DNA of 59,358 nt from DASVLX01 sp036384655. GTDB taxonomy: Bacteria; Actinomycetota; Actinomycetes; Mycobacteriales; Pseudonocardiaceae. Positions within the stretch are counted from its first letter, which is position 1. Each line of letters begins with the position of its first letter. The stretch is from positions 1-59,358 of the forward strand of contig DASVLX010000032.1 of NCBI GenBank assembly GCA_036384655.1, written 5' to 3'. Of the stretch, positions 6,420 to 15,304 are shown one piece after another. Below the pieces are notes generated by a model, which had not been told where the DNA came from, did not search any database, and worked only from the letters and a program-made list of their open reading frames with translations. The translations under genes were made by a program, and so were the position numbers.

Positions 6420-7588
6420 CGAGGATGACCAGGCCGATCACGGTGAGAGCCGTGCGTGCGCTGGTGAGGTTGGCGAGCAGCCCGCCGAGCGCGGTGCAGA
6501 TGGCGATGGATGCCTGCTGGCCGATGGACCAGGCCGACAGGGTGCGGGCGATCCGGTGTTGGGGAGTGTGTTCGAGCCAGTAGGTCGCGAGGACCGGGTT
6601 GTACAGGCTCATGCAGACGATGATCGCGAGCTCGACGGCGATCACGGTGACGAGACCGGCGATACCGGGACGGACGAACGCGAGACCGATCAGCGAGATC
6701 GCGCGCAGCGTGCCGACGATCCGGAACACCCAATCCTGACCGTAAGCGGCCCACGACCCGACGGGCCAGCCGGGACCCGATCAGTCCACCGACGCAGGGC
6801 GCGGCGAAGGCGAGGCCGTACTGCCAGGGTGGGAAACCGAGCTGGCCGAGCAGGAGCACGGCCAGCAGCGGCTCGGTGGCCATGATCAGTCCGGCGACGA
6901 GCATGTTGTTGAGGTAGAGCGGCCGGAGCCCGGGATGGGCCAGAATGTGCCGCCAACCGTCGAGTAGCTCGCCCACGCCGACCTGGCTCCCGGGCGGCCG
7001 CGGTTGTTCTTCTCGGCCGCGGATCGCGCTGATACCCAGCGCCGAGAGCAGGTAACTGACGGCGTCGGCCACGACGGTCGTGACCGGCCCGAACAGACCG
7101 ATCGCGGCACCACCGATCGGCGGCCCGACGGCGATGGAACTCCAGTTCGTGGACTCGAACCGGGCGTTCGCGACGAGCAGGTGATCGGGCGGGACGAGGG
7201 CCTTGAGAAAAGCACCGCTGGCCGCGTTGAACGCGATCTTTGCGGCGGCGACCACGGTGGATACGACCAGCAGTTGGACGAAACCGAGCCAGCCGAACGC
7301 GTAGCCGAGCGGGATGGTCATCATGATGGCGAACCGGGACAGGTCCATCGCGATCATCACGGGACGTTTGCGGCGAAACTCCATCCACGGCGCGAGCGGC
7401 ACCGCGATCAACGCACCCACGGCGGGACCCACGGCGGACAGCGCGGACACCTCGGCGGGACTGGCATGCAGCACCAGCACGGCGATCAGTGGGAACGCCC
7501 CGAATCCCAGGCCGGAGCCGTAGGCGCTGACCGCGTAGGCCGTCCACAGCCAGCCGAACTGCCGCCCCAAGGATTGTCGCTCCGCCAC
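6350..7588 (-). pseudogene. MFS transporter, frameshifted, with truncated 3' end
   Basis: Major facilitator superfamily exporter of the enterobactin-exporter-like (MFS_3) kind. From GTG 7588 the frame reads WTAYAVSAYGSGLGFGAFPL, the loop EFRRKRPVM after TM2-3, and continues to GGLIGSRLARRVVGR. Near 6740 the hydrophobic coding switches to the next frame (VFRIVGTLRAISLIGLAF, then NPVLATYWLEHTPQHRIARTL and GGLLANLTSARTALTVIGLV). The original stop is missing and the frame runs into island sequence. It is divergent from a LysR gene that probably controlled it. It could be a sequencing frameshift, but the lost 3' end argues for real decay. Confidence 0.75.
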
Positions 7589-7678
7589 CCAAGCCGCCCT
7601 TCGCACAACCGACCGTTGACGCGGTTGATCAAAGCGAGCGGAGTATGCCGATGTCCAACAACTATTGGCCTGGCGAGC

Positions 7679-7695
7679 CACAACGATCGGTTGTG
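7679..7695. promoter_or_regulatory. Probable LysR operator
   Basis: Perfect interrupted palindrome CACAAC-GATCG-GTTGTG, centred 26 bp upstream of the LysR start and inside the divergent LysR/MFS intergenic region. A related half-site (ACAACCGACCGTTG) lies at 7607-7620. The spacing matches the T-N11-A type of LysR site. Binding is inferred from position and symmetry. Confidence 0.55.
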
Positions 7696-7712
7696 TGGCT
7701 AGGGTTCGGCAA

Positions 7713-8642
7713 ATGGATCTCGATGCCGTGCGGACCTTCGTCGCGGCGGCCGACGGTGGTCAGTTCCAGGTCGCCGCCGACGAGCTGTCGATCACTCAGC
7801 AGGCGGTGTCCAAACGGGTCGCCGCGTTGGAGCGGGACCTGGGCGTTCGGCTGTTCACCCGCACGGCCCGGGGTGTCCAGCTCACCATCGACGGCCAGGC
7901 GTTCCTGCCACACGCCCGCGAACTCCTGCGCGTGGCCGCGCGGGCCGACGCCGCCGTGCGTCCCGGTCGGCGCGCGCTGCGCGTCGATGTCGTCAACCGG
8001 CGCACCGCGCCGGCGGTGCTGCTGCAGGATTTCTACCGTACGCATCCCGGGACCGAGCTGGATGTCGTGACCCTCGACGCCGATATTGATGGTGCCATCG
8101 CCGCTGTCGAGGCCGGCACGATCGACGTCACCTTCCACGCGGTTCCGCCGTATCAACATCTGCCGGACGGCATCGGGACGGCCCAGGTAATCGACGAGCC
8201 GCACCAGATACTCGTCGGTCCCCGCCACCCACTCGCCAACGCCCGCGCCGTCACGCCCGCACGGCTGGTTGGGCGTCGGATCTGGATGCCCGGCCTGGGC
8301 TCCCGCGGCGAGGTGGCCGTCTACTACGAGGAACTGGCCGCCGCGTTCGGGCTCGCGATCGACGTGATCGGCCCGGTCTTCGGAAACGAGACGCTGCTGG
8401 CCGAGATCGCCGATTCGGCGGAACTGGGCACCCTGGTCGGCGAACACTCGCGGTACCTGTGGCCCGACAGCTACGACCTGCGACGCATACCGATCATTGA
8501 CCCATCCCCGATCTACCCGATGTCGCTGATCTGGCATCGCGACAACCCGCACCCCGCCCTCGCCGCGCTCCGCCGACACTGCCGAGCCGTCCATCACCAC
8601 CGCGAATCGGGTACCTGGGTTCCGAAATGGACACGACCATAG
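7713..8642 (+). CDS. LysR-family transcriptional regulator
   Basis: 309 aa from ATG 7713. The upstream in-frame start at 7665 would put 16 extra residues before the conserved MDLDAVRTFV and lies across the operator. The N-terminal winged HTH shows FQVAADELSITQQAVSKRVA and LERDLGVRLFTRTARGVQLT, textbook for the family. The effector-binding domain spans about residues 85-295. It is divergent from the damaged MFS exporter, a common regulator-exporter arrangement, and a palindrome lies between them. The effector is unknown. With its likely target broken, it may now serve other promoters or none. Confidence 0.9.
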   Translation: MDLDAVRTFVAAADGGQFQVAADELSITQQAVSKRVAALERDLGVRLFTRTARGVQLTIDGQAFLPHARELLRVAARADAAVRPGRRALRVDVVNRRTAPAVLLQDFYRTHPGTELDVVTLDADIDGAIAAVEAGTIDVTFHAVPPYQHLPDGIGTAQVIDEPHQILVGPRHPLANARAVTPARLVGRRIWMPGLGSRGEVAVYYEELAAAFGLAIDVIGPVFGNETLLAEIADSAELGTLVGEHSRYLWPDSYDLRRIPIIDPSPIYPMSLIWHRDNPHPALAALRRHCRAVHHHRESGTWVPKWTRP

Positions 8643-8647
8643 CCGCG

Positions 8648-9451
8648 CTATTCTTCGCTCTCCGCGCTGGGGACCCACACGGGCCGTGCCTGGCGGTGGT
8701 CGGATTCGGCGAGAAGTGTTGCCATGGTGGTCACCGGCGTGCCGTTGACGGCGGTTGGCCTGCCGTTGGTGGGCGCGTCGGGGGCAGGAGCGTCCACATC
8801 GGTCTCCGTGGTTGTCTCGATATCGGGTTCCAGGTCCAGGACCCGGCGGACGAACGGGGGAATCCAGCGCTGCCAGGCGTTCGGGCGCACCGCCGCCTCC
8901 AGTGCGGTGACCAGTTCGTCGAGTTGGCGGGCGGCACCCGCGAAGTAACCGCCGGGCCGGCGCGCGATCTCCCGCAGCAGTGCCAGTTCCTCGTGATTGA
9001 TGGCCTCCACGGTGCCCAGCCGCAGTTCCGTGATGTCCAGTCTGCGATTCAGATCTTCGGCGGCGTTGCGCCAGTCCAGCATCTGGCGCACCAGCGCCTC
9101 GTCGCGGCCCGCGTGCAGGGCACCGGAAATGAAAGCGGTGTCCACCGCGCCGAGCTTGATGCGTGGATATACCGATCCGACGCCCTGGTTCTCCGGCGCG
9201 AACCGTGGATCGGCGAGAACCCGTCTGTTCTGCAACGCCTCCCGGTGCAGGGCGGCGAGCGTGCGGCCGCGCCGCTCTGCGGCCGCCGCCCATCTGTCCG
9301 CCGGAATGCCTGATAAGGCGGCGAGCAGTGCGAGCGTCTGGCTGGGCGCCTGCAACCAGTCCGTGCCGGGAGTGGACCACCACCACACCGACAGTGCCAG
9401 CGCCCCCGCCAGTGATCCGAGCGTGACGAACCTGATCGCCATCCTCAACAT
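8648..9451 (-). CDS. Membrane-anchored protein of unknown function
   Basis: 267 aa. One N-terminal TM or signal-anchor segment (IRFVTLGSLAGALALSVWWW) is followed by a mostly helical, charged exported region (LAALSGIPADRWAAAAERRG, WRNAAEDLNRRLDITELRLG) and a Pro/Thr/Ala-rich acidic tail from about residue 210. No enzymatic motif is visible. It converges tail-to-tail with the LysR gene (5 bp apart) and lies just downstream of the EgtD-like methyltransferase on the same strand, 63 bp away, so the two may be co-transcribed. I do not recognise the family. Confidence 0.7.
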   Translation of the reverse strand: MLRMAIRFVTLGSLAGALALSVWWWSTPGTDWLQAPSQTLALLAALSGIPADRWAAAAERRGRTLAALHREALQNRRVLADPRFAPENQGVGSVYPRIKLGAVDTAFISGALHAGRDEALVRQMLDWRNAAEDLNRRLDITELRLGTVEAINHEELALLREIARRPGGYFAGAARQLDELVTALEAAVRPNAWQRWIPPFVRRVLDLEPDIETTTETDVDAPAPDAPTNGRPTAVNGTPVTTMATLLAESDHRQARPVWVPSAESEE

Positions 9452-9514
9452 GGCTTATTGTCACCTTTACGGCGCGCTGATGTCATGTTTTTTCGGCAAT
9501 CGGGATTTCCGAAC

Positions 9515-10684
9515 TCATCCCTTTCGGGGCAGCGGTGCGGGATCGGCCCACACCCTGGCCAGCGGGGTCGCCGGCGCGGCGGGGTGCGGCACGTGCTTGA
9601 GCAGCATCAACGCGAGGCCGAAATAGCTTGCCTGGCCCTCGTGGCCGCTGGGCTGCTGTCCGGACTGGCTCTCGAAGATTACTTCGTCCAGCCCGCAGGA
9701 CACCAACATCCGGTGCAGGCCCTCCGGCAGATACTTGCGGCCGAGCAGCAACTGAATGCGTTCCTGCGGCCGGTAGGGAATCGTCTCCCGGTTCGGCAGG
9801 GTCATCATGATCGGCTCGTTGCCGCAGTTGACGTAGTGCCCCTCGACCCGCAGCGCCTTGCCGTCCTCGATCGTGCCGGTGAACTGCAGCCAGTTCATGT
9901 CGATCGTCAGGTCGGTGTAGGTGCCGAGCGCGGAGGTGACGAACTCGTTGTACAGCCGGCTGCCGGCGCGCTCGTCCGCCGCGACCTTGGCTGCCACCGG
10001 GTCGAGCCGTTCGGTGGTGGCCACCTCCAGGGCCAGCCGGTCCTGCTCACGCAGCAGCGAGCCGAGGTTCTTCAGGAAGGTGGTCTCGTCGTCAATGTTG
10101 GCGAGACTGCTGCCGAGCAGGCTGAACAGGATCGGTTCGTCGCCGAGCATGGAGTCGAGCAGCCGGCGGAGCGCCTGGATTCCGGACTGTTCCTCGAAAT
10201 CCAGCTCGATCGGCAACACCCGGCCGGGTATCCTGGCCTGGATCTCGGCGGTGCCCAACCGAAGCATCTGGCCGCTGATATCCACCGGCACATAGAAGAG
10301 GTCGGGATGCTGGACCAGCAGCCGGTCGATGATGTGCTGATCCTTGTCACCGGTGCCGACGCCGAGGCTCACGTAGTGATACGGCTTGTCGCCCAGCGCG
10401 GAATGGCAGGCGTCCCACAGTCGGGCGAAGGACTTGATGCTGTCGTACGCGGGCGGATACGACGGGTCGCGGGAGGTCAGCAGCCAGGCGAGGGTCGGGC
10501 CGAGACCGACATAACGGTGTCGGTTGGCGATACGCTTTCCGGTGCCGTCCGGACCGGTCCCCTTGAGCCCCTTGACCAGGTCAATGAGGAATCCGCGGGG
10601 GTCCTGGCCCTCCAGGTTCAGCGACCACCTGTCCCATTCGTTCGCCAGCGCGGCCTCAAGGCGCGTGAACAGGCCACTCGTCAC
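9515..10684 (-). CDS. EgtD-like SAM-dependent methyltransferase (Methyltransf_33 family)
   Basis: 389 aa from GTG 10684, chosen because TTGGAGG lies 8 bp upstream. The longer frame to 10732 crosses this site. The SAM-binding motif is HYVSLGVGTGDKDQHIIDRL (about residue 105), followed by FYVPVDISGQML, the acidic strand that binds the ribose. Downstream blocks (ILFSLLGSSLANIDDETTFL, LREQDRLALEVATT) match the EgtD-type fold used for histidine Nalpha-trimethylation in ergothioneine synthesis. The EgtD N-terminal substrate-binding stretch is not clearly present and no egtB or egtC neighbours occur, so the substrate is open. Confidence 0.7.
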   Translation of the reverse strand: MTSGLFTRLEAALANEWDRWSLNLEGQDPRGFLIDLVKGLKGTGPDGTGKRIANRHRYVGLGPTLAWLLTSRDPSYPPAYDSIKSFARLWDACHSALGDKPYHYVSLGVGTGDKDQHIIDRLLVQHPDLFYVPVDISGQMLRLGTAEIQARIPGRVLPIELDFEEQSGIQALRRLLDSMLGDEPILFSLLGSSLANIDDETTFLKNLGSLLREQDRLALEVATTERLDPVAAKVAADERAGSRLYNEFVTSALGTYTDLTIDMNWLQFTGTIEDGKALRVEGHYVNCGNEPIMMTLPNRETIPYRPQERIQLLLGRKYLPEGLHRMLVSCGLDEVIFESQSGQQPSGHEGQASYFGLALMLLKHVPHPAAPATPLARVWADPAPLPRKG

Positions 10685-11024
10685 GTTCGTGCCTCCAACG
10701 ATTTTTTCGCAACTGTACCGGTGGATCATCACGCCGATGCCGCGACGCCGGCCCGAAACGTTGCTCCGAATGGCTGATACGAAACGCGGAGGGGTTGCGC
10801 CCGGGTGTTTGTGTCACCGTGGTCGCTGGGATAGGGCGTCACTTCCAGGTAACCTGTTCGGCATGCACCGGTGTTTTCCGATCACCCCGCCGCCGCGCTC
10901 CTGAGCGGGGCGCCACCTGGGGTTTCCGCGTTCCTGTCGGCCACGACTGATCGTCGGGGCTGACTGACGCGCGCGTCCCGCTTCCGCGACCATCGTCCTT
11001 CTCGTCGCAGGAGCGCCAACACCG
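10685..11024. other. Divergent intergenic region, 340 bp
   Basis: Between the EgtD-like gene and the DMT exporter, which diverge. I see no gene with convincing coding. A 13-codon ORF at 10863-10904 (MHRCFPITPPPRS) has a Cys codon and could be a leader peptide for the exporter, but its ribosome site is weak. A GCAGGAG motif at 11008-11014 is the ribosome site of the exporter gene. Both promoters should lie here. Confidence 0.4.
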
Positions 11025-12065
11025 ATGTCCGTTTCTCCCATGCCGCCCGCGCGCGCCTCGCGGGCCGCCGTCTCCTCCCCTGTCTCATCCGGCGTCTCAC
11101 CTCGTGCCGCGGCCTCGCCCGGCGGCCTGGCCTTTCTCGTGCTGTCCGGGTTGTGCTGGGGCACCGCCGGGCTGCTCGGCAGCCTCCTCGGCCGCGCCGG
11201 CGGCCTGTCGCCGCTGGCGGTCGCCAGCTACCGGCTCATCGTCGGCGGAGTGTTGTTGATCACCCTGTTGATCGCCGCGCGACGCCGGTGGCCACGCGGC
11301 CGGCGCGCCGTGACCCGGATCGTCGCCATCGGCCTGCTGTCCGCCAGCTATCAGGCGTGCTATTTCGTCGCCGTGTCGCTCACCTCGGTCGGCCTGGCCA
11401 CGCTGGTCACCATCGGCGCCACGCCGGTGATGGTGATGGCGGTGGAGCGGGCCACCGGCCGGCGCCGGTTCGACCGGCGCGCGGTCATCACCATCGTGTT
11501 GGCGCTGACCGGCCTCGGCCTGCTGGTCGGGCTGCCGCCGGCCGGCCTGTCCCTGCCGGCGGTGCTGGCAGGCGCGGGGCTGGCACTGGTGTCGGCCACC
11601 GCGTTCTCGGTCATCACGCTGCTCGGCGCCCGGCGGGTGCCGGACCTGGACGACGTGACCATGACCGGGCTGGCCTTCGCGGTCGGCGGTGTGGCGTTGG
11701 TCGCGCTGGCCGCCCCGACCGTCGGACTCGGGTTCCGGCCGGCGCCTGACACGTTGTTGTTGCTGATCGCGCTCGGCGTCGTGCCGACCGCGCTGGGCTA
11801 TCTGCTGTACTTCCGCGGCTTGCGGACCGCCTCGGCGAGCACGGCCTCGGTGCTGGCGCTGCTCGAACCGCTCACCGGGATGGTGTTGGCGGCGTTGCTG
11901 CTCGGCCAGCATGTGAACGCGGCCGGCATCGTCGGCGCGGTGTTGCTCGCCGGGGGAGTGGTGTTGGCGGCAACACCTCGGGGCGGCAGGGGAAAAGCCA
12001 GCGAAAACAGGGTCTACGATGCCCGGTCGGACGTCTACCAGCAGCAGATCTGTGAGGGTGACTAG
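11025..12065 (+). CDS. DMT-superfamily (EamA) metabolite exporter
   Basis: 346 aa with ten hydrophobic segments in two EamA repeats: LAFLVLSGLCWGTAGLLGSL opens the first, and the second runs from about residue 180 to 305 (LGVVPTALGYLLYFRGLRTA, LEPLTGMVLAALLLGQ). The LEPLxG...LLGE/Q signature near the end is typical. It moves small metabolites across the cytoplasmic membrane; the substrate is not predictable. The stop TAG overlaps the GTG of the amino acid permease (TAGTG), so the two are translationally coupled and may handle related amino acids. A 25-residue hydrophilic tail follows the last TM. Confidence 0.85.
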   Translation: MSVSPMPPARASRAAVSSPVSSGVSPRAAASPGGLAFLVLSGLCWGTAGLLGSLLGRAGGLSPLAVASYRLIVGGVLLITLLIAARRRWPRGRRAVTRIVAIGLLSASYQACYFVAVSLTSVGLATLVTIGATPVMVMAVERATGRRRFDRRAVITIVLALTGLGLLVGLPPAGLSLPAVLAGAGLALVSATAFSVITLLGARRVPDLDDVTMTGLAFAVGGVALVALAAPTVGLGFRPAPDTLLLLIALGVVPTALGYLLYFRGLRTASASTASVLALLEPLTGMVLAALLLGQHVNAAGIVGAVLLAGGVVLAATPRGGRGKASENRVYDARSDVYQQQICEGD

Positions 12066-13612
12066 TGTCCGTGTCGCATGCGTCGGAGCCGGACGCAGAG
12101 CTTCCATCGAGCGTCGCCCCGGCCATCGCGGTCCCGGTTCCCGTCCCGGACGCCGATCACCTCCCTGGCACCGGTCACGCCGACTCGGCTGTCGCCAGGA
12201 CCGCGCATGCCGCGCAGGTCGCGGTCGAGGACGCCGGGTTCAAGAAGGCGCTGCACAACCGGCACCTCCAGATGATCGCCTTCGGCGGCGCGATCGGCTC
12301 CGGCCTGTTCCTGGGCACCGGCTCCCGGCTGCACACCGCCGGGCCGGCACTGGCCATCGTCTACGCGGTGGCCGGGCTGTTCGGCTTCCTGGTGGTGCGG
12401 GCGATGGGCGAACTGGTCATGCACCGGCCGACCACCGGCTCGCTGGTGTCGTACTCGCGCGAGTTCATCGGCGAGAAGGCGGCGTATTTCGCCGGCTGGA
12501 TGCACTTTCTCGGCTGGGCCTGCGGCGGCATCGGTGATATCACCGCCGCCGCGATCTATATCCGGTTCTTCTTTCCGGAACTGCCGCAATGGGTTCCGGC
12601 GGCCATCGCGCTGGCTGTGGTGGTGACCGTCAACCTCATCTCGGTGCAGTTGTTCGGCGAGATCGAGTTCTGGTTCTCCGCCATCAAGATCACCGCGATC
12701 GTGGTGTTCATGCTGATCGGCATCGGCGTGCTGGTCAGCCGGCACCAGATCGCCGGCGAGGCCACCGGCCCACAACTGATCCTCTCGCACGGTGGGTTGT
12801 TCCCCGGTGGCGTGCTGCCGGCGCTGATGATCCTGCAGGGCGTGGTGTTCGCCTACGCCGGCATCGAGCTGGTCGGTGTGACCGCCGGCGAGGCCAAGAA
12901 CGCCCGCGACGTGGTGCCCAAGGCGGTCAACTCGATCGCCTGGCGGATCGGGGTGTTCTACATCGGCTCGGTGTTGGTGCTGGTCATGCTGCTGCCGTGG
13001 TCGTCGTACTCGGGTAACGTCAGCCCGTTCGTGACGGTCCTCGACAAGCTCGGCGTGCCCGGCGCGGCCGGCGTGATGAACCTGGTCGTGCTCACCGCGG
13101 CGATGTCCAGCGTCAACTCCGCGCTGTATTCCAGCAGCCGGATCCTGCGGTCGCTGGCCGCCAACGGATCCGCGCCGAAGCTCGCCGGCCTGATGGGCCG
13201 GCACGGCGTGCCCTACGGCGGTGTGCTGATCACCGCGTTCGTCTATCTGATCGGGTTGATCCTGAACGTGTTCGTCGCCGGGGAGGCGTTCGAGATCGCC
13301 CTGAACTTCTCGGCGCTGGGCATCCTGGGCATGTGGGGCATGATCATGGTGTCGCACGCCGCGATGGTGCGGAAGGCGAAACGGGGCCAGCTCAAACGGC
13401 CGGAATACCGGCTACCCCTCGCACCGTTTTCCAATTACCTGACCATCGCCTTCCTACTGCTGGTGTTCGCGCTGAGCTGGTTCGACGTGCCCGCCGGCCG
13501 GACGCTGATCTATTCGACGCCGGGCGTGCTGGCGCTGCTGGTCATCGGCTGGTTCGGGGTCCGGCGCAGGCAACGGAAGATGGCGGCGGAACGCGTGGCG
13601 AACCTGCCCTGA
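12065..13612 (+). CDS. AnsP/GabP-type amino acid permease (APC superfamily)
   Basis: 515 aa, 12 TM segments after a 55-residue hydrophilic N-terminus. The family signature is at FKKALHNRHLQMIAFGGAIG followed by SGLFLGTGSRLHTAGPALAI (TM1 with the GxG substrate loop). Further conserved blocks are GELVMHRPTTGSLVSYSREF, WMHFLGWACGGIGDITAAAI and FAYAGIELVGVTAGEAKNAR (TM6). The pattern is closest to asparagine and GABA permeases of the AAT family. The GTG start overlaps the stop of the DMT exporter. An importer coupled to an exporter suggests exchange or homeostasis of one amino acid class. The substrate is inferred from family only. Confidence 0.85.
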   Translation: MSVSHASEPDAELPSSVAPAIAVPVPVPDADHLPGTGHADSAVARTAHAAQVAVEDAGFKKALHNRHLQMIAFGGAIGSGLFLGTGSRLHTAGPALAIVYAVAGLFGFLVVRAMGELVMHRPTTGSLVSYSREFIGEKAAYFAGWMHFLGWACGGIGDITAAAIYIRFFFPELPQWVPAAIALAVVVTVNLISVQLFGEIEFWFSAIKITAIVVFMLIGIGVLVSRHQIAGEATGPQLILSHGGLFPGGVLPALMILQGVVFAYAGIELVGVTAGEAKNARDVVPKAVNSIAWRIGVFYIGSVLVLVMLLPWSSYSGNVSPFVTVLDKLGVPGAAGVMNLVVLTAAMSSVNSALYSSSRILRSLAANGSAPKLAGLMGRHGVPYGGVLITAFVYLIGLILNVFVAGEAFEIALNFSALGILGMWGMIMVSHAAMVRKAKRGQLKRPEYRLPLAPFSNYLTIAFLLLVFALSWFDVPAGRTLIYSTPGVLALLVIGWFGVRRRQRKMAAERVANLP

Positions 13613-13737
13613 ACGGCGGTGACCCGTTTCGGTCACGTAATGTTTCCGTCTGAACGTGACTGAGCGCTGGTTGGGAATGCGGCTGGGGTCGCGGTCGCGA
13701 CTGGAACGGACTGGGAACGACGAGAAGGGCGCATCTG

Positions 13738-14355
13738 GTGACGGGGCCGATCGTGGGCGTGCTCGCCCTACAGGGGGACGTGCGCGAACACCTGGCGGCG
13801 TTGTCCGCGGCGGGCGCCGAGGCCGTGGCGGTGCGCCGTCCGGACGAGCTGGCGAAGGTGGACGGCCTGGTGCTGCCCGGCGGCGAGTCGACCACGATGA
13901 GCCGGCTGCTGAACACCTTCGAGCTGCTCGACCCGCTGCGCGAGCGGCTGGCCGACGGCATGCCGGCCTACGGGTCGTGCGCGGGCATGATCCTGCTCGC
14001 CAAGGAGGTCATCGGCGGGCGGCCCGACCAGCATCAACTGGGCGCGCTGGACGTGGTGGTGCGGCGGAACGCCTTCGGCCGGCAGGTTGATTCCTTCGAG
14101 GAGGACCTGGACTTCACGGACGTGCCGGGTGGTCCGTTGCACGCGGTGTTCATCCGCGCGCCGTGGGCCGAGGCGGTCGCCGATCATGTGGAGGTGCTGG
14201 CCAGGGTGCCCGAGAGCGCCGCACAGGCCGGCGCCGCTGCGGGTAAGGTCGTCGCGGTTCGCCAGGGGCGAGTACTCGCCACCGCGTTCCATCCGGAGCT
14301 GACCGGGGACGGCCGGGTGCACGAGCTGTTCGTGCGCACCATCCGCGAGGGCTGA
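13738..14355 (+). CDS. pdxT: Pyridoxal 5'-phosphate synthase glutaminase subunit PdxT
   Basis: 205 aa from GTG 13738. It hydrolyses glutamine and passes ammonia to PdxS for PLP synthesis. It shows the class I amidotransferase triad: nucleophile in AYGSCAGMILLA (Cys about 82), and His-Glu in TAFHPELTGD near residue 187. Also visible are the N-terminal IVGVLALQGDVREHLAAL and the oxyanion loop LPGGESTTMSRLL, both diagnostic for PdxT/SNO. The usual partner pdxS is not adjacent here: the gene upstream is the permease. The next gene, yebC, is the normal neighbour in actinobacteria. Confidence 0.95.
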   Translation: MTGPIVGVLALQGDVREHLAALSAAGAEAVAVRRPDELAKVDGLVLPGGESTTMSRLLNTFELLDPLRERLADGMPAYGSCAGMILLAKEVIGGRPDQHQLGALDVVVRRNAFGRQVDSFEEDLDFTDVPGGPLHAVFIRAPWAEAVADHVEVLARVPESAAQAGAAAGKVVAVRQGRVLATAFHPELTGDGRVHELFVRTIREG

Positions 14356-14422
14356 CGAGGTGCTGACGAAGCCCGGGGCGGCGGGGTCGGGCACGAAGAC
14401 GAGCGAAAGCACGGAGGAGTAG

Positions 14423-15175
14423 ATGAGCGGCCACTCCAAGTGGGCCACCACTAAGCACAAGAAGGCCGTCGTCGACGCCAAGCGCGGCAAGTTGTTCGCG
14501 AAGCTGATCAAGAACATCGAGGTCGCGGCACGCACCGGCGGGGGAGACCCAGAGGGCAACCCGACGCTGTATGACGCGATGCAGAAGGCCCGAAAGACCT
14601 CGGTGCCGACGGACAACATCGAGCGTGCTCGCCGGCGGGGTGCCGGCGAGGAGGCGGGCGGCGCCGACTGGCAGACGATCAACTACGAGGGCTACGGCCC
14701 CAGCGGTGTCGCGGTGCTGATCGAGTGCCTCACCGACAACCGCAACCGGGCCGCGGGCGCGGTGCGCACCGCGATGACCCGCAACGGCGGCAACATGGCC
14801 GACCCCGGCTCGGTGGCGTACATGTTCAACCGCAAGGGCGTGGTGATCCTCCCGAAGGGCGACCTGACCGAGGACGATGTGCTGCTGGCGGTGTTGGACG
14901 CCGGTGCCGAGGAGGTCAACGACCTCGGCGACAGCTTCGAGGTGATCTCGGACTCGACAGACCTGGTCGCGGTGCGCAAGGCGCTGCAGGACGCCGGCTA
15001 CGACTACGAGTCGGCGGAGGCGAGCTTCCTGCCGACGATGACCGTCTCGTTGGACGCGGACGGCGCGCGCAAGGTGTTCCGGTTGATCGACGCCCTCGAG
15101 GACCTGGACGACGTGCAGAACGTCTACGCGAACTTCGACGTGTCGGACGACGTGATGGCCGAGGTCGACGCCTAG
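14423..15175 (+). CDS. yebC: YebC/PmpR-family transcription or translation factor
   Basis: 250 aa, full family length, ATG 14423 behind GGAGGAG. Begins MSGHSKWATTKHKKAVVDAK, the signature of the family, with AKLIKNIEVAARTGGGDPEG and the central NYEGYGPSGVAVLIECLTDN. YebC proteins are DNA-binding regulators in some bacteria and have also been linked to relief of ribosome stalling at proline motifs. The position between pdxT and ruvC is conserved in actinobacteria, though here a DUF4262 gene and a VOC gene intervene before ruvC. Confidence 0.95.
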   Translation: MSGHSKWATTKHKKAVVDAKRGKLFAKLIKNIEVAARTGGGDPEGNPTLYDAMQKARKTSVPTDNIERARRRGAGEEAGGADWQTINYEGYGPSGVAVLIECLTDNRNRAAGAVRTAMTRNGGNMADPGSVAYMFNRKGVVILPKGDLTEDDVLLAVLDAGAEEVNDLGDSFEVISDSTDLVAVRKALQDAGYDYESAEASFLPTMTVSLDADGARKVFRLIDALEDLDDVQNVYANFDVSDDVMAEVDA

Positions 15176-15242
15176 GCCGAACATGTGGAGCTCGGATGAG
15201 CGCCACATGAACATATGGTGATCGTGAGCTGAACTAGGTGTG

Positions 15243-15270
15243 ACCCGGATTTCCCTCGCGAAACCCGGGT
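15243..15270 (+). terminator. Hairpin downstream of yebC
   Basis: ACCCGGATTTC (15243-15253) pairs with GAAACCCGGGT (15260-15270), one mismatch, loop CCTCGC. No T-tract follows, as is common in high-GC actinobacteria. It lies between yebC and the DUF4262 gene, so a terminator or attenuator is likely. Confidence 0.5.
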
Positions 15271-15304
15271 AACACCTGGACTTCACGCTCGTGGGGAGAA
15301 GAAT

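Noticed and set aside
7662..9464. 600-codon minus-strand ORF
   Set aside because: Shadow of the LysR gene and the gene at 8648; Arg/Gly-rich with no family motif.
10863..10904. Cys-containing leader peptide before the DMT exporter
   Set aside because: Only one Cys codon and weak ribosome site; kept only as a remark in the intergenic entry.
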